Assembly: GCA_033782935.1 (NCBI GenBank)
Contig: JAWQEG010000259.1
Span: 4,876,001-4,940,000, forward strand
Length of the DNA: 64,000 nt
Reading direction: 5' to 3'
Source: Petrolisthes cinctipes
Taxonomy: Eukaryota > Arthropoda > Malacostraca > Decapoda > Porcellanidae
Of this stretch, positions 34,087 to 48,095 are shown in pieces. A model generated the notes under the pieces. It searched no databases, had not been told where the DNA came from, and saw only the letters and a program-made list of their open reading frames with translations. The number at the start of each line of letters is the position of its first letter. Position 1 is the stretch's first letter. Made by a program: the position numbers and the translations under genes.

Positions 34087-36060
34087 GTGTTAGAATATTT
34101 TCAAAATACATGCTCAAAACATAATGAAAATCGATCTTTTAGGTACACAAAAGTAGATATGTGCATGCATCTTCAGTACCCGTTTATATCTCAAATTCAG
34201 GCTCAAAACACCCGAAAATTCAATATTTTGGGGTCCCAGAAGCAATCTGTACATGCCTACTCAGTGTTAGAGTTTTTTCAAAATTCAGGCCCAAAACATG
34301 CTGAAAATCGATATTTTAGATGCCCAGAGTCAATATGTGCATGTATCTTCTGTACCCGTTTATATCTCAAATTCAGGCTCAAAACACCCGAAAATTCAAT
34401 ATTTTGGGGTCCCAGAAGCAGTCTGTACATGCCTACTCAGTGCTAGAATATTTTCAAAATATAGGCTAAAAACATGCTAAAAATCGATCTTTTAGGTGCC
34501 AAAAAGTCGATATCTCAAATTCAGTCCCAAAACACCCGAAAATTCGATATTTAGGGGTCCCAGAAGCGATCTGTACATGCCTACTCCGTGTTAGAGTATT
34601 TTCAAAATACATGCTCAAAACATACTGAAAATCGATCTTTTAGGTGCCCAAAAGTCGATATGTGCATGCATCTTCTGTACCCGTTTATATCTCAAATTCT
34701 GGCCCTAAACACCCGAAAATTCGATATTTTGGGGTCCCAGAAGCGATCTGTACATGCCTACTCCGTGTTAGACTATTTTCAAAATTCAGGCCCAAAACAT
34801 GCTGAAAATCGATATTTTTGGTGCCCAAAGTCAATATGTGCATGTATCTTCTGTACCCGTTTATATCTCAAATTCAGGCTCAAAACACCCGAAAATTCAA
34901 TATTTTGGGGTCCCAGAAGCAATCTGTACATGCCTACTCAGTGCTAGAATATTTTCAAAATATAGGCTAAAAACATGCTAAAAATCGATCTTTTAGGTGC
35001 TAAAAAGTCGATATCTCAAATTCAGTCCCAAAACACCCGAAAAATCGATATTTAGGGGTCCCAGAAGCGATCTGTACATGCCTACTCCGTGTTAGAGTAT
35101 TTTCAAAACACATGCTCAAAACATACTGAAAAACGATCTTTTAGGTGCACAAAAGTCGATATGTGCATGCATCTTCTGTACCCGTTTATATATCAAATTC
35201 AGGCTCAAAACACCCGAAAATTCAATATTTTGGGGTCCCAGAAGCAATCTGTACATGCCTACTCCGTGTTAAAGTATTTTAAAAATAAAGGCCAAAAACA
35301 TACTGAAAATCGATCTTTTAGGTGCCCAAAAGTCGATATGTGCATGCATCTTCTGTACCCGTTTATATCTCAAATTCTGGCCCTAAACACCCAAAAATTC
35401 GATATTTTGGGGTCCCAGAAGCGATCTGTACATGCCTACTCCGTGTTAGAGTATTTTCAAAATTCAGGCCCAAAACATGCTGAAAATCGATATTTTTGGT
35501 GCCCAAAGTCAATATGTGCATGTATCTTCTGTATCCTTTTATATCTCAAATTCAGGCTCAAAACACCCGAAAATTCAATATTTTGGGGTCCCAGAAGCAA
35601 TCTGTACATGCCTACTCAGTGCTAGAATATTTTCAAAATAAAGGCTAAAAACATGCTAAAAATCGATCTTTTAGGTGCCAAAAAGTCGATATCTCAAATT
35701 CAGTCCCAAAACACCCGAAAATTCGATATTTAGGGGTCCCAGAAGCGATCTGTACATGCCTACTCAGTGTTAGAGTATTTTCAAAATACATGCTCAAAAC
35801 ATACTGAAAATCGATCTTTTAGGTGCACAAAAGTCGATATGTGCATGCATCTTCAATACCCGTTTATATCTCAAATTCAGGCTCAAAACACCCGAAAATT
35901 CAATATTTTGGGGTCCAAGAAGCAATCTGTACATGCCTACACAGTGCTAGAATATTTTCAAAATATAGGCTAAAAAACATGCTAAAAATCGACATTTTAG
36001 GTGCCAAAAAATCGATATCTCAAATTCAGTCCCAAAACACCCGAAAATTCGATATTTAGG
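34087..36060 (+). repeat. Segment duplicated 5,691 bp downstream, copy 1
   Basis: Unit starts 34087, 34588, 35089 and 35767 correspond to 39778, 40279, 40780 and 41458, each 5,691 bp away. Private shared variants: GTTAGACTATTTTC, CCCGAAAAATCGATATTTA, CTGAAAAACGATC, TTTATATATCAAATTC and TATTTTAAAAATAAAGG. These confirm common origin of the 678-bp tetramers at 35089 and 40780. Confidence 0.82.
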
Positions 36061-39000
36061 GGTCCCAGAAGCGATCTGTACATGCCTACTCCGTGTTAGA
36101 GTATTTTCAATATACATGCTCAAAACATACTGAAAATCGATCTTTTAGGTGCACAAAAGTCGATATGTGCATGCATCTTCTGTACCCGTTTATATCTCAA
36201 ATTCTGGCCCTAAACACACGAAAATTCGATATTTAGGGGTCCCAGAAGCGATCTGTACATGCCTACTCCGTGTTAGAGTATTTTCAAAACACATGCTCAA
36301 AACATACTGAAAATCGATCTTTTAGGTGCACAAAAGTCAATATGTGCATGTATCTTCTGTACCCGTTTATATCTCAAATTCAGGCTCAAAACACCCGAAA
36401 ATTCAATATTTTGGGGTCCCAGAAGCAATCTGTACATGCCTACTCAGTGCTAGAATATTATCAAAATATAGGCTAAAAACATGCTAAAAATCGATCTTTT
36501 AGGTGCCAAAAAGTCGATATCTCAAATTCAGTCCCAAAACACCCGAAAATTCGATATTTAGGGGTCCCAGAAGCGATCTGTACATGCCTACTTCGTGTTA
36601 GAGTATTTTCAAAATACAGGCCAAAGACATACTGAAAATCGATCTCTTAGGTACCCAAAAGTCGATATGTGCATGCATCTTCTGTACCCGTTTATATCTC
36701 AAATTCTGGCCCTAAACACCCGAAAATTCGATATTTTGGGGTCCCAGAAGCGATCTGTACATGCCTACTCCGTGTTAGAGTATTTTCAAAATTCAGGCCC
36801 AAAACATGCTGAAAATCGATATTTTTGGTGCCCAAAGTCAATATGTGCATGTATCTTCTGTACCCGTTTATATCTCAAATTCAGGCTCAAAACACCCGAA
36901 AATTCAATATTTTGGGTCCCAGAAGCAATTTGTACATGCCTACTCAGTGCTAGAATATTTTCAAAATATAGGCTAAAAACATACTAAAAATCGATCTTTT
37001 AGATGCCAAAAAGTCGATATCTCAAATTCAGTCCCAAAACACCCGAAAATTCGATATTTAGGGGTCCCAGAAGCGATCTGGACATGCCTACTCCGTGTTA
37101 GAATATTTTCAAAATACATGCTCAAAACATACTGAAAATCGATCTTTTAGGTACACAAAAGTCGATATGTGCATGCATCTTCAGTACCCGTTTATATCTC
37201 AAATTCAGGCTCAAAACACCCGAAAATTCAATATTTTGGGGTCCCAGAAGCAATCTGTACATGCCTACTCAGTGTTAGAGTTTTTTCAAAATTCAGGCCC
37301 AAAACATGCTGAAAATCGATATTTTAGATGCCCAAAGTCAATATGTGCATGTATCTTCTGTACCCGTTTATATCTCAAATTCAGGCTCAAAACACCCGAA
37401 AATTCAATATTTTGGGGTCCCAGAAGCAGTCTGTACATGCCTACTCAGTGCTAGAATATTTTCAAAATATAGGCTAAAAACATGCTAAAAATCGATCTTT
37501 TAGGTGCCAAAAAGTCGATATCTCAAATTCAGTCCCAAAACACCCGAAAATTCGATATTTAGGGGTCCCAGAAGCGATCTGTACATGCCTACTCCGTGTT
37601 AGAGTATTTTCAAAATACATGCTCAAAACATACTGAAAATCGATCTTTTAGGTGCCCAAAAGTCGATATGTGCATGCATCTTCTGTACCCGTTTATATCT
37701 CAAATTCTGACCCTAAACACCCGAAAATTCAATATTTTGGGGTCCCAGAAGCGATCTGTACATGCCTACTCCGTGTTAGAGTATTTTCAAAATTCAGGCC
37801 CAAAACATGCTGAAAATCGATATTTTTGGTGCCCAAAGTCAATATGTGCATGTATCTTCTGTACCCTTTTATATCTCAAATTCAGGCTCAAAACACCCGA
37901 AAATTCAATATTTTGGGGTCCCAGAAGCAATCTGTACATGCCTACTCAGTGCTAGAATATTTTCAAAATAAAGGCTAAAAACATGCTAAAAATCGATCTT
38001 TTAGGTGCCAAAAAGTCGATATCTCAAATTCAGTCCCAAAACACCCGAAAATTCGATATTTAGGGGTCCCAGAAGCGATCTGTACATGCCTACTCAGTGT
38101 TAGAGTATTTTCAAAATACATGCTCAAAACATACTGAAAATCGATCTTTTAGGTGCACAAAAGTCGATATGTGCATGCATCTTCAATACCCGTTTATATC
38201 TCAAATTCAGGCTCAAAACACCCGAAAATTCAATATTTTGGGGTCCAAGAAGCAATCTGTACATGCCTACACAGTGCTAGAATATTTTCAAAATATAGGC
38301 TAAAAAACATGCTAAAAATCGACATTTTAGGTGCCAAAAAATCGATATCTCAAATTCAGTCCCAAAACACCCGAAAATTCGATATTTAGGGGTCCCAGAA
38401 GCGATCTGTACATGCCTACTCCGTGTTAGAGTATTTTCAAAATACATGCTCAAAACATACTGAAAATCGATCTTTTAGGTGCACAAAAGTCGATATGTGC
38501 ATGCATCTTCTGTACCCGTTTATATCTCAAATTCTGGCCCTAAACACACGAAAATTCGATATTTAGGGGTCCCAGAAGCGATCTGTACATGCCTACTCCG
38601 TGTTAGAGTATTTTCAAAACACATGCTCAAAACATACTGAAAATCGATCTTTTAGGTGCACAAAAGTCGATATGTGTATGCATCTTCTGTACCCGTTTAT
38701 ATCTCAAATTCAGGCTCAAAACACCCGAAAATTCAATATTTTGGGGTCCCAGAAGCGATCTGTACATGCCTACTCAGTGCTAGAATATTTTCAAAATATA
38801 GGCTAAAAACATACTAAAAATCGATCTTTTAGATGCCAAAAAGTCGATATCTCAAATTCAGTCCCAAAACACCCGAAAATTCGATATTTAGGGGTCCCAG
38901 AAGCGATCTGGACATGCCTACTCCGTGTTAGAATATTTTCAAAATACATGCTCAAAACATACTGAAAATCGATCTTTTAGGTACACAAAAGTCGATATGT

Positions 39001-39777
39001 GCATGCATCTTCAGTACCCGTTTATATCTCAAATTCAGGCTCAAAACACCCGAAAATTCAATATTTTGGGGTCCCAGAAGCAATCTGTACATGCCTACTC
39101 AGTGTTAGAGTTTTTTCAAAATTCAGGCCCAAAACATGCTGAAAATCGTTATTTTAGATGCCCAAAGTCAATATGTACATGTATCTTCTGTACCCGTTTA
39201 TATCTCAAATTCAGGCTCAAAACACCCGAAAATTCAATATTTTGGGGTCCCTGAAGCAATCTGTACATGCCTACACAGTGCTAGAATATTTTCAAAATAC
39301 AGGCCAAAAACATACTGAAAATCGATCTCTTAGGTGCCCAAAAGTCGATATGTGCATGCATCTTCTGTACCCGTTTATATCTCAAATTCTGGCCCTAAAC
39401 ACCCGAAAATTCGATATTTTGGGGTCCCAGAAGCGATCTGTACATGCCTACTCCGTGTTAGAGTATTTTCAAAATTCAGGCCCAAAACATGCTGAAAATC
39501 GATATTTTTGGTGCCCAAAGTCAATATGTGCATGTATCCTCTGTACCCGTTTATATCTCAAATTCAGGCTCAAAACACCCGAAAATTCAATATTTTGGGT
39601 CCCAGAAGCAATCTGTACATGCCTACTCAGTGCTAGAATATTTTCAAAATATAGGCTAAAAACATACTAAAAATCGATCTTTTAGATGCCAAAAAGTCGA
39701 TATCTCAAATTCAGTCCCAAAACACCCGAAAATTCGATATTTAGGGGTCCCAGAAGCGATCTGGACATGCCTACTCC

Positions 39778-41750
39778 GTGTTAGAATATTTTCAAAATAC
39801 ATGCTCAAAACATACTGAAAATCGATCTTTTAGGTACACAAAAGTCGATATGTGCATGCATCTTCAGTACCCGTTTATATCTCAAATTCAGGCTCAAAAC
39901 ACCCGAAAATTCAATATTTTGGGGTCCCAGAAGCAATCTGTACATGCCTACTCAGTGTTAGAGTTTTTTCAAAATTCAGGCCCAAAACATGCTGAAAATC
40001 GTTATTTTAGATGCCCAAAGTCAATATGTACATGTATCTTCTGTACCCGTTTATATCTCAAATTCAGGCTCAAAACACCCGAAAATTCAATATTTTGGGG
40101 TCCCAGAAGCAGTCTGTACATGCCTACTCAGTGCTAGAATATTTTCAAAATATAGGCTAAAAACATGCTAAAAATCGATCTTTTAGGTGCCAAAAAGTCG
40201 ATATCTCAAATTCAGTCCCAAAACACCCGAAAATTCGATATTTAGGGGTCCCAGAAGCGATCTGTACATGCCTACTCCGTGTTAGAGTATTTTCAAAATA
40301 CATGCTCAAAACATACTGAAAATCGATCTTTTAGGTGCCCAAAAGTCGATATGTGCATGCATCTTCTGTACCCGTTTATATCTCAAATTCTGGCCCTAAA
40401 CACCCGAAAATTCGATATTTTGGGGTCCCAGAAGCGATCTGTACATGCCTACTCCGTGTTAGACTATTTTCAAAATTCAGGCCCAAAACATGCTGAAAAT
40501 CGATATTTTTGGTGCCCAAAGTCAATATGTGCATGTATCTTCTGTACCCGTTTATATCTCAAATTCAGGCTCAAAACACCCGAAAATTCAATATTTTGGG
40601 GTCCCAGAAGCAATCTGTACATGCCTACTCAGTGCTAGAATATTTTCAAAATATAGGCTAAAAACATGCTAAAAATCGATCTTTTTGGTGCTAAAAAGTC
40701 GATATCTCAAATTCAGTCCCAAAACACCCGAAAAATCGATATTTAAGGGTCCCAGAAGCGATCTGTACATGCCTACTCCGTGTTAGAGTATTTTCAAAAC
40801 ACATGCTCAAAACATACTGAAAAACGATCTTTTAGGTGCACAAAAGTCGATATGTGCATGCATCTTCTGTACCCGTTTATATATCAAATTCAGGCTCAAA
40901 ACACCCGAAAATTCAATATTTTGGGGTCCCAGAAGCAATCTGTACATGCCTACTCCGTGTTAGAGTATTTTAAAAATAAAGGCCAAAAACATACTGAAAA
41001 TCGATCTTTTAGGTGCCCAAAAGTCGATATGTGCATGCATCTTCTGTACCCGTTTATATCTCAAATTCTGGCCCTAAACACCCGAAAATTCGATATTTTG
41101 GGGTCCCAGAAGCGATCTGTACATGCCTACTCCGTGTTAGAGTATTTTCAAAATTCAGGCCCAAAACATGCTGAAAATCGATATTTTTGGTGCCCAAAGT
41201 CAATATGTGCATGTATCTTCTGTACCCGTTTATATCTCAAATTCAGGCTCAAAACACCCGAAAATTCAATATTTTGGGGTCCCAGAAGCAATCTGTACAT
41301 GCCTACTCAGTGCTAGAATATTTTCAAAATAAAGGCTAAAAACATGCTAAAAATCGATCTTTTAGGTGCCAAAAAGTCGATATCTCAAATTCAGTCCCAA
41401 AACACCCGAAAATTCGATATTTAGGGGTCCCAGAAGCGATCTGTACATGCCTACTCAGTGTTAGAGTATTTTCAAAATACATGCTCAAAACATACTGAAA
41501 ATCGATCTTTTAGGTGCACAAAAGTCGATATGTGCATGCATCTTCAATACCCGTTTATATCTCAAATTCAGGCTCAAAACACCCGAAAATTCAATATTTT
41601 GGGGTCCAAGAAGCAATCTGTACATGCCTACACAGAGCTAGAATATTTTCAAAATATAGGCTAAAAAACATGCTAAAAATCGACATTTTAGGTGCCAAAA
41701 AATCGATATCTCAAATTCAGTCACAAAACACCCGAAAATTCTATATTTAG
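39778..41750 (+). repeat. Segment duplicated 5,691 bp downstream, copy 2
   Basis: Partner of 34087-36060 with the same private variants. Differences seen include CTTTTTGGTGCTAAAAAG near 40681 and CACAGAGCTAG near 41631. After about 41,700 this copy changes to the A2-B2 pattern (AGAGGTCCCAGAAGGTATC), whereas copy 1 continues with AGGGGTCCCAGAAGCGATC, so the duplication ends there. Confidence 0.8.
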
Positions 41751-42179
41751 AGGTCCCAGAAGGTATCTGTACATGCCTACTCCGTGTTAGAGTATTTTCA
41801 AAATACAGGCCAAGAACATACTGAAAATCGATCTCTTAGGTGCCCAAAAGTCGATATGTGCATGCATCTTCTGTACCCGTTTATATCTCAAATTCTGGCC
41901 CTAAACACCCGGAAATTCGATATTTTGGGGTCCCAGAAGTGATCTGTACATGCCTACTCCGTGTTAGAGTATTTTCAAAATTCAGGCCCAAAACATGCTG
42001 AAAATCGATATTTTTGGTGCCCAAAGTCAATATGTGCATGTATCTTCTGTACCCGTTTATATCTCAAATTCAGGCTCAAAACACCGGAAAATTCAATATT
42101 TTGGGTCCCAGAAGCAATCTGTACGTGCCTACTCAGTGCTAGAATATTTTCAAAATATAGGCTAAAAACATGCTAAAAA

Positions 42180-44610
42180 TCGATCTTTTAGATGCCAAAA
42201 AGTCGATATCTCAAATTCAGTCCCAAAACACCCGAAAATTCGATATTTAGGGGTCCCAGAAGCAATCTGTACATGCCTACTCCGTGTTAGAGTATTTTCA
42301 AAATACATGCTCAAAACATACTGAAAATCGATCTTTTAGGTGCACAAAAGTCGATATGTGCATGCATCTTCAGTACCCGTTTATATCTCAAATTCTGGCC
42401 CTAAACACCCGAAAATTCGATATTTAGGGGTCCCAGAATCGATCTGTACATGCCTACTCCGTGTTAGAGTATTTTCAAAACACATGCTCAAAACATGCTG
42501 AAAATCGATATTTTAGATGCCCAAAGTCAATATGTGCATGTATCTTCTGTACCCGTTTATATCTCAAATTCAGGCTCAAAACACCCGAAAATTCAATATT
42601 TTGGGGTCCCAGAAGCAATCTGTACATGCCTACACAGTGCTAGAATATTTTCAAAATATAGGCTAAAAACATGCTAAAAATCGACATTTTAGGTGCCAAA
42701 AATCGATATCTCAAATTCAGTCCCAAAACACCCGAAAATTCGATATTTAGAGGTCCCAGAAGGTTTCTGTACATGCCTACTCCGTGTTAGATTATTTTCA
42801 AAATTCAGGCCCAAAACATGCTGAAAATCGATATTTTTAGTGCCCAAAGTCAATATGTGCATGTATCTTCTGTACCCGTTTATATCTCAAATTCAGGCTC
42901 AAAACACCGGAAAATTCAATATTTTGGGGTCCCAGAAGCAATCTGTACATGCCTACTCAGTGCTAGAATATTTTCAAAATATAGGCTAAAAACATACTAA
43001 AAATCTATCTTTTAGGTGCCAAAAAGTTGATATCTCAAATTCAGTCCCAAAACACCCGAAAATTCGATATTTAGTGGTCCTAGAAGCGATCTGGACATGC
43101 CTACTCCGTGTTAGAGTATTTTCAAAATACATGATCAAAACATACTGAAAATCGATCTTTTAGGTGCACAAATGTCGATATGTGCATGCATCTTCAGTAC
43201 CCGTTTATATCTCAAATTCAGGCTCAAAACACCCGAAAATTCAATATTTTGGGGTCCCAGAAGCAATCTGTACATGCCTACTCAGTGTTAGAGTATTTTC
43301 AAAATACAGGCCCAAAACATGCTGAAAATCGATATTTTAGATGCCCAAAGTCAATATGTGCATCTATCTTCTGTACCCGTTTATATCTCAAATTCAGGCT
43401 CAAAACACCCGAAAATTCAATATTTTGGGGTCCCAGAAGCAATCTGTACATGCCTACTCAGTGCTAGAATATTTTCAAAATATAGGCTAAAAACATGCTA
43501 AAAATCGATCTTTTAGGTGCCAAAAAGTCGATATCTCAATTTCAGTCCCAAAACACCCGAAAATTCGATATTTAGGGGTCCCAGAAGCGATCTGTACATG
43601 CCTACTCCGTGTTAGAGTATTTTCAAAATACATGCTCAAAACATACTGAAAATCGATCTTTTAGGTGCACAAAAGTCGATATGTGCATGCATCTTCAGTA
43701 CCCGTTTATATCTGAAATTCAGGCTCAAAACACCCGAAAATTCGATATTTAGAGGTCCCAGAAGGTATCTGTACATGCCTAGTCCGTGTTAGATTATTTT
43801 CAAAATTCAGGCCCAAAACATGCTGAAAATCGATATTTTTGGTGCCCAAAGTCAATATGTGCATGTATCTTCTGTACCCGTTTATATCTCAAATTCAGGC
43901 TCAAAACACCGGAAAATTCAATATTTTGGGGTCCCAGAAGCAATCTGTACATGCCTACTCAGTGCTAGAATATTTTCAAAATATAGGCTAAAAACATACT
44001 AAAAATCTATCTTTTAGGTGCCAAAAAGTCGATATCTCAAATTCAGTCCCAAAACACCCGAAAATTCGATATTTAGGGGTCCCAGAAGCGATCTGTACAT
44101 GCCTACTCCGTGTTAGAGTATTTTCAAAATACATGCTCAAAACATACTGAAAATCGATCTTTTAGGTGCACAAAAGTCGATATGTGCATGCATCTTCAGT
44201 ACCCGTTTATATCTCAAATTCAGGCTCAAAACACCCGAAAATTCAATATTTTGGGGTCCCAGAAGCAATCTGTACATGCCTACTCAGTGTTAGAGTATTT
44301 TCAAAATACAGGCCCAAAACATGCTGAAAATCGATATTTTAGATGCCCAAAGTCAATATGTGCATGTATCTTCTGTACCCGTTTATATCTCAAATTCAGG
44401 CTCAAAACACCCGAAAATTCAATATTTTGGGGTCCCAGAAGCAATCTGTACATGCCTACTCAGTGCTGGAATATTTTCAAAATATAGGCTAAAAACATGC
44501 TAAAAATCGATCTTTTAGGTGCCAAAAAGTCGATATCTCAAATTCAGTCCCAAAACACCCAAAAATTCGATATTTAGGGGTCCCAGAAGCAATCTGTACA
44601 TGCCTACTCC
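42180..44610 (+). repeat. Divergent transition block of the satellite
   Basis: Between the 31-42 kb blocks and the hexamer-rich right end, this stretch carries many single-copy changes: AAAAGTTGATATC, GTGGTCCTAGAAGC, CATGATCAAAACATAC, CTCAATTTCAGTCCC, and AAAATCTATC (near 43000 and 44003). ACACCGGAAAATTC occurs near 42080, 42903 and 43909. A shared variant pair at about 42,780-43,080 and 43,780-44,080 indicates a local duplication of about 1,002 bp, one hexamer length. Confidence 0.65.
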
Positions 44611-47271
44611 GTGTTAAAGTATTTTCAAAATACATGCTCAAAACATAATGAAAATCGATCTTTTAGGTGCACAAAAGTCGATATGTGCATGCATCTTCAG
44701 TACCCGTTTATATCTCAAATTCAGGCTCAAAACACCCGAAAATTCAATATTTTGGGGTCCCAGAAGCAATCTGTACATGCCTACTCAGTGTCAGAGTATT
44801 TTCAAAATACAGGCCCGAAACATGCTGAAAATCGATATTTTAGATGCCCAAAGTCAATATGTGCATGTATCTTCTGTACCCGTTTATATCTCAAATTCAG
44901 GCTCAAAATACCCGAAAATTCAATATTTTGGGGTCCCAGAAGCAATCTGTACATGCCTACACAGTGCAAGAATATTTTCAAAATATAGGCTAAAAACATG
45001 CTAAAAATCGACATTTTAGGTGCCAAAAAATCGATATCTCAAATTCAGTCCCAAAACACCCGAAAATTCGATATTTAGAGGTCCCAGAAGGTATCTGTAC
45101 ATGCCTACTCCGTATTAGAGTATTTTCAAAATACAGGCCAAAAACATACTGAAAATCGATCTTTTAGGTGCCCAAAAGTCGATATGTGCATGCATCTTCT
45201 GTACCCGTTTATATCTCAAATTCTGGCCCGAAACACCCGAAAATTCGATATTTTGGGGTCCCAGAAGCGATCTGTACATGCCTACTCCGTGTTAGAGTAT
45301 TTTCAAAATTCAGGCCCAAAACATGCTGAAAATCGATATTTTTGGTGCCCAAAGTCAATATGTGCATGTATCTTCTGTACCCGTTTATATCTCAAATTCA
45401 GGCTCAAAACACCCGAAAATTCAATATTTTGGGGTCCCAGAAGCGATCTGTACATGCCTACTCTGTGTTAAAGTATTTTCAAAATTCAGGCCCAAAACAT
45501 GCTGAAAATCAATATTTTTGGTGCCCAAAGTCAATATGTGCATGTATCTTCTGTACCCGTTTATATCTCAAATTCAGGCTCAAAACACCCGAAAATTCAA
45601 TATTTTAAGGTCCCAGAAGCAATCTGTACATGCCTACACAGTGCTAGAATATTTTCAAAATATAGGCTAAAAACATGCTAAAAATCGACATTTTAGGTGC
45701 CAAAAAATCGATATCTCAAATTCAGTCCCAAAACACCCGAAAATTCGATATTTAGAGGTCCCAGAAGGTATCTGTACATGCCTACTCGGTGTTAGAGTAT
45801 TTTCAAAATACAGGCCAAAAACATACTGAAAATCGATCTCTTAGGTGCCCAAAAGTCGATATGTGCATGCATCTTCTGTACCCGTTTATATCTCAAATTC
45901 TGGCCCTAAACACCCGAAAATTCGATATTTTGGGGTCCCAGAAGCGATCTGTACATGCCTACTCTGTGTTAAAGTATTTTCAAAATTCAGGCCCAAAACA
46001 TGCTGAAAATCGATATTTTTGGTGCCCAAAGTCAATATGTGCATGTATCTTCTGTACCCGTTTATATCTCAAATTCAGGCTCAAAACACCCGAAAATTCA
46101 ATATTTTGGGGTCCCAGAAGCAATCTGTACAGTGCTAGAATATTTTCAAAATATAGGCTAAAAACATGCTAAAAATCGATCTTTTAGGTGCCAAAAAGTC
46201 GATATCTCAAATTCAGTCCCAAAACACCCGAAAATTCGATATTTAGGGGTCCCAGAAGCGATCTGTACATGTATACTCCGTGTTAGAGTATTTTCAAAAT
46301 ACATGCTCAAAACATACTGAAAATCGATCTTTTAGGTTCACAAAAGTCGATATGTGCATGCATCTTCAGTACCCGTTTATATCTCAAATTCAGGCTCAAA
46401 ACACCCGAAAATTCAATATTTTGGGGTCCCAGAAGCAATCTGTACATGCCTACTCAGTGTTAGAGTATTTTCAAAATACAGGCCCAAAACATGCTGAAAA
46501 TCGATATTTTAGATGCCCAAATTCAATATGTGCATGTATCTTCTGTACCCGTTTATATCTCAAATTCAGGCTCAAAACACCCGAAAATTCAATATTTTAG
46601 GGTCCCAGAAGCAATCTGTACATGTCTACACAGTGCTAGAATATTTTCAAAATATAGGCTAAAAACATGCTAAAAATCGACATTTTAGGTGCCAAAAAAT
46701 CGATATCTCAAATTCAGTCCCAAAACACCCGAAAATTCGATATTTAGAGGTCCCAGAAGCGATCTGTACATGCCTACTCCGTGTTAGACTATTTTCAAAA
46801 TACAGGCCAAAAACATACTGAAAATCGATCTTTTAGGTGCCCAAAAGTCGATATGTGCATGCATCTTCTGTACCCGTTTATATCTCAAATTCTGGCCCTA
46901 AACACCCGAAAATTCGATATTTTGGGGTCCCAGAAGCGATATGTACATGCCTACTCCGTGTTAGAGTATTTTCAAAATTCAGGCCCAAAACATGCTGAAA
47001 ATCGATATTTTTGGTGCCCAAAGTCAATATGTGCATGTATCTTCTGTACCCGTTTATATCTCAAATTCAGGCTCAAAACACCCGAAAATTCAATATTTTG
47101 GGGTCCCAGAAGCAATCTGTACAGGGTTAGAATATTTTCAAAATATAGGCTAAAAACATGCTAAAAATCGATCTTTTAGGTGCCAAAAAGTCGATATCTC
47201 AAATTCAGTCCCAAAACACCCGAAAATTCGATATTTAGGGGTCCTAGAAGCGATCTGTACATGCCTACTCC
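44611..47271 (+). repeat. 4,968-bp duplication, copy 1
   Basis: Corresponds to 49579-52239 at a constant offset of 4,968 (45342/50310, 45499/50467, 46491/51459, 46781/51749). Shared variants include CAGTGCAAGAATATTTTC, CTGGCCCGAAACACC, GATATGTACATGCC and CTGTACAGGGTTAG. The internal piece at about 45789-46279 does not match its partner (50757-51247): it has ACTCGGTGTTAG and ACTCTGTGTTAAAG, which match 48096 and 49088 instead. Confidence 0.78.
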
Positions 47272-48095
47272 GTGTTAGAGTATTTTCAAAATACATGCTC
47301 AAAACATACTGAAAATCGATCTTTTAGGTGCACAAAAGTCGATATGTGCATGCATCTTCAGTACCCGTTTATATCTCAAATTCAGGCTCAAAACACCCGA
47401 AAATTCGATATTTTGGGGTCCCAGAAGCGATCTGTACATCCTACTCCGTGTTAGAGTATTTTCAAAATTTAGGCCCAAAACATGCTGAAAATCGATATTT
47501 TTGGTGCCCAAAGTCAATATGTGCATGTATCTTCTGTACCCGTTTATATCTCAAATTCAGGCTCAAAACACCCGAAAATTCAATATTTTGGGGTTCCAGA
47601 AGCAATCTGTACATGCCTACTCAGTGCTAGAATATTTTCAAAATATAGGTTAAAAACATGCTAAAAATCGATCTTTTAGGTGCCAAAAAGTCGATATCTC
47701 AAATTCAGTCCCAAAACACCCGAAAATTCGATATTTAGGGGTCCCAGAAGCGATCTGTACATTCCTACTCAGTGTTAGAGTATTTTCAAAATACAGGCCC
47801 AAAACATGCTGAAAATCGATATTTTAGATGCCCAAAGTCAATATGTGCATGTATCTTCTGTACCCGTTTATATCTCAAATTCAGGCTCAAAATACCCGAA
47901 AATTCAATATTTTGGGGTCCCAGAAGCAATCTGTACATGCCTACACAGTGCTAGAATATTTTCAAAATATAGGCTAAAAACATGCTAAAAATCGACATTT
48001 TAGGTGCCAAAAAATCGATATCTCAAATTCAGTCCCAAAACACCCGAAAATTCGATATTTAGAGGTCCCAGAAGGTATCTGTACATGCCTACTCG

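Larger units (their letters stand above)
31257..42180 (+). repeat. Blocks of 2.3-3.0 kb repeated about four times
   Basis: The block is marked by ATTTTGGGTCCCAG (one G fewer than usual) near 31573, 33903, 36911, 39594 and 42101, by CTTCAATACCCG near 32845, 35852, 38182 and 41542, by CTGGACATGCC, by TTAGAGTTTTTTC, and by AAGCAGTCTGTAC. Block lengths are 2,330 bp (31257 to 33587), 3,008 bp (33587 to 36595), then about 2.7 kb. The longer block contains an additional 678-bp tetramer (35089-35766) that the shorter ones lack. Confidence 0.82.

Noticed and set aside
44802..45026. Minus-strand open frames of 64-76 codons in the satellite
   Set aside because: Same periodic recurrence (for example at 49770, 57047, 59218 and 61890) tied to the CAGTGCAAG variant, so they are repeat by-products.
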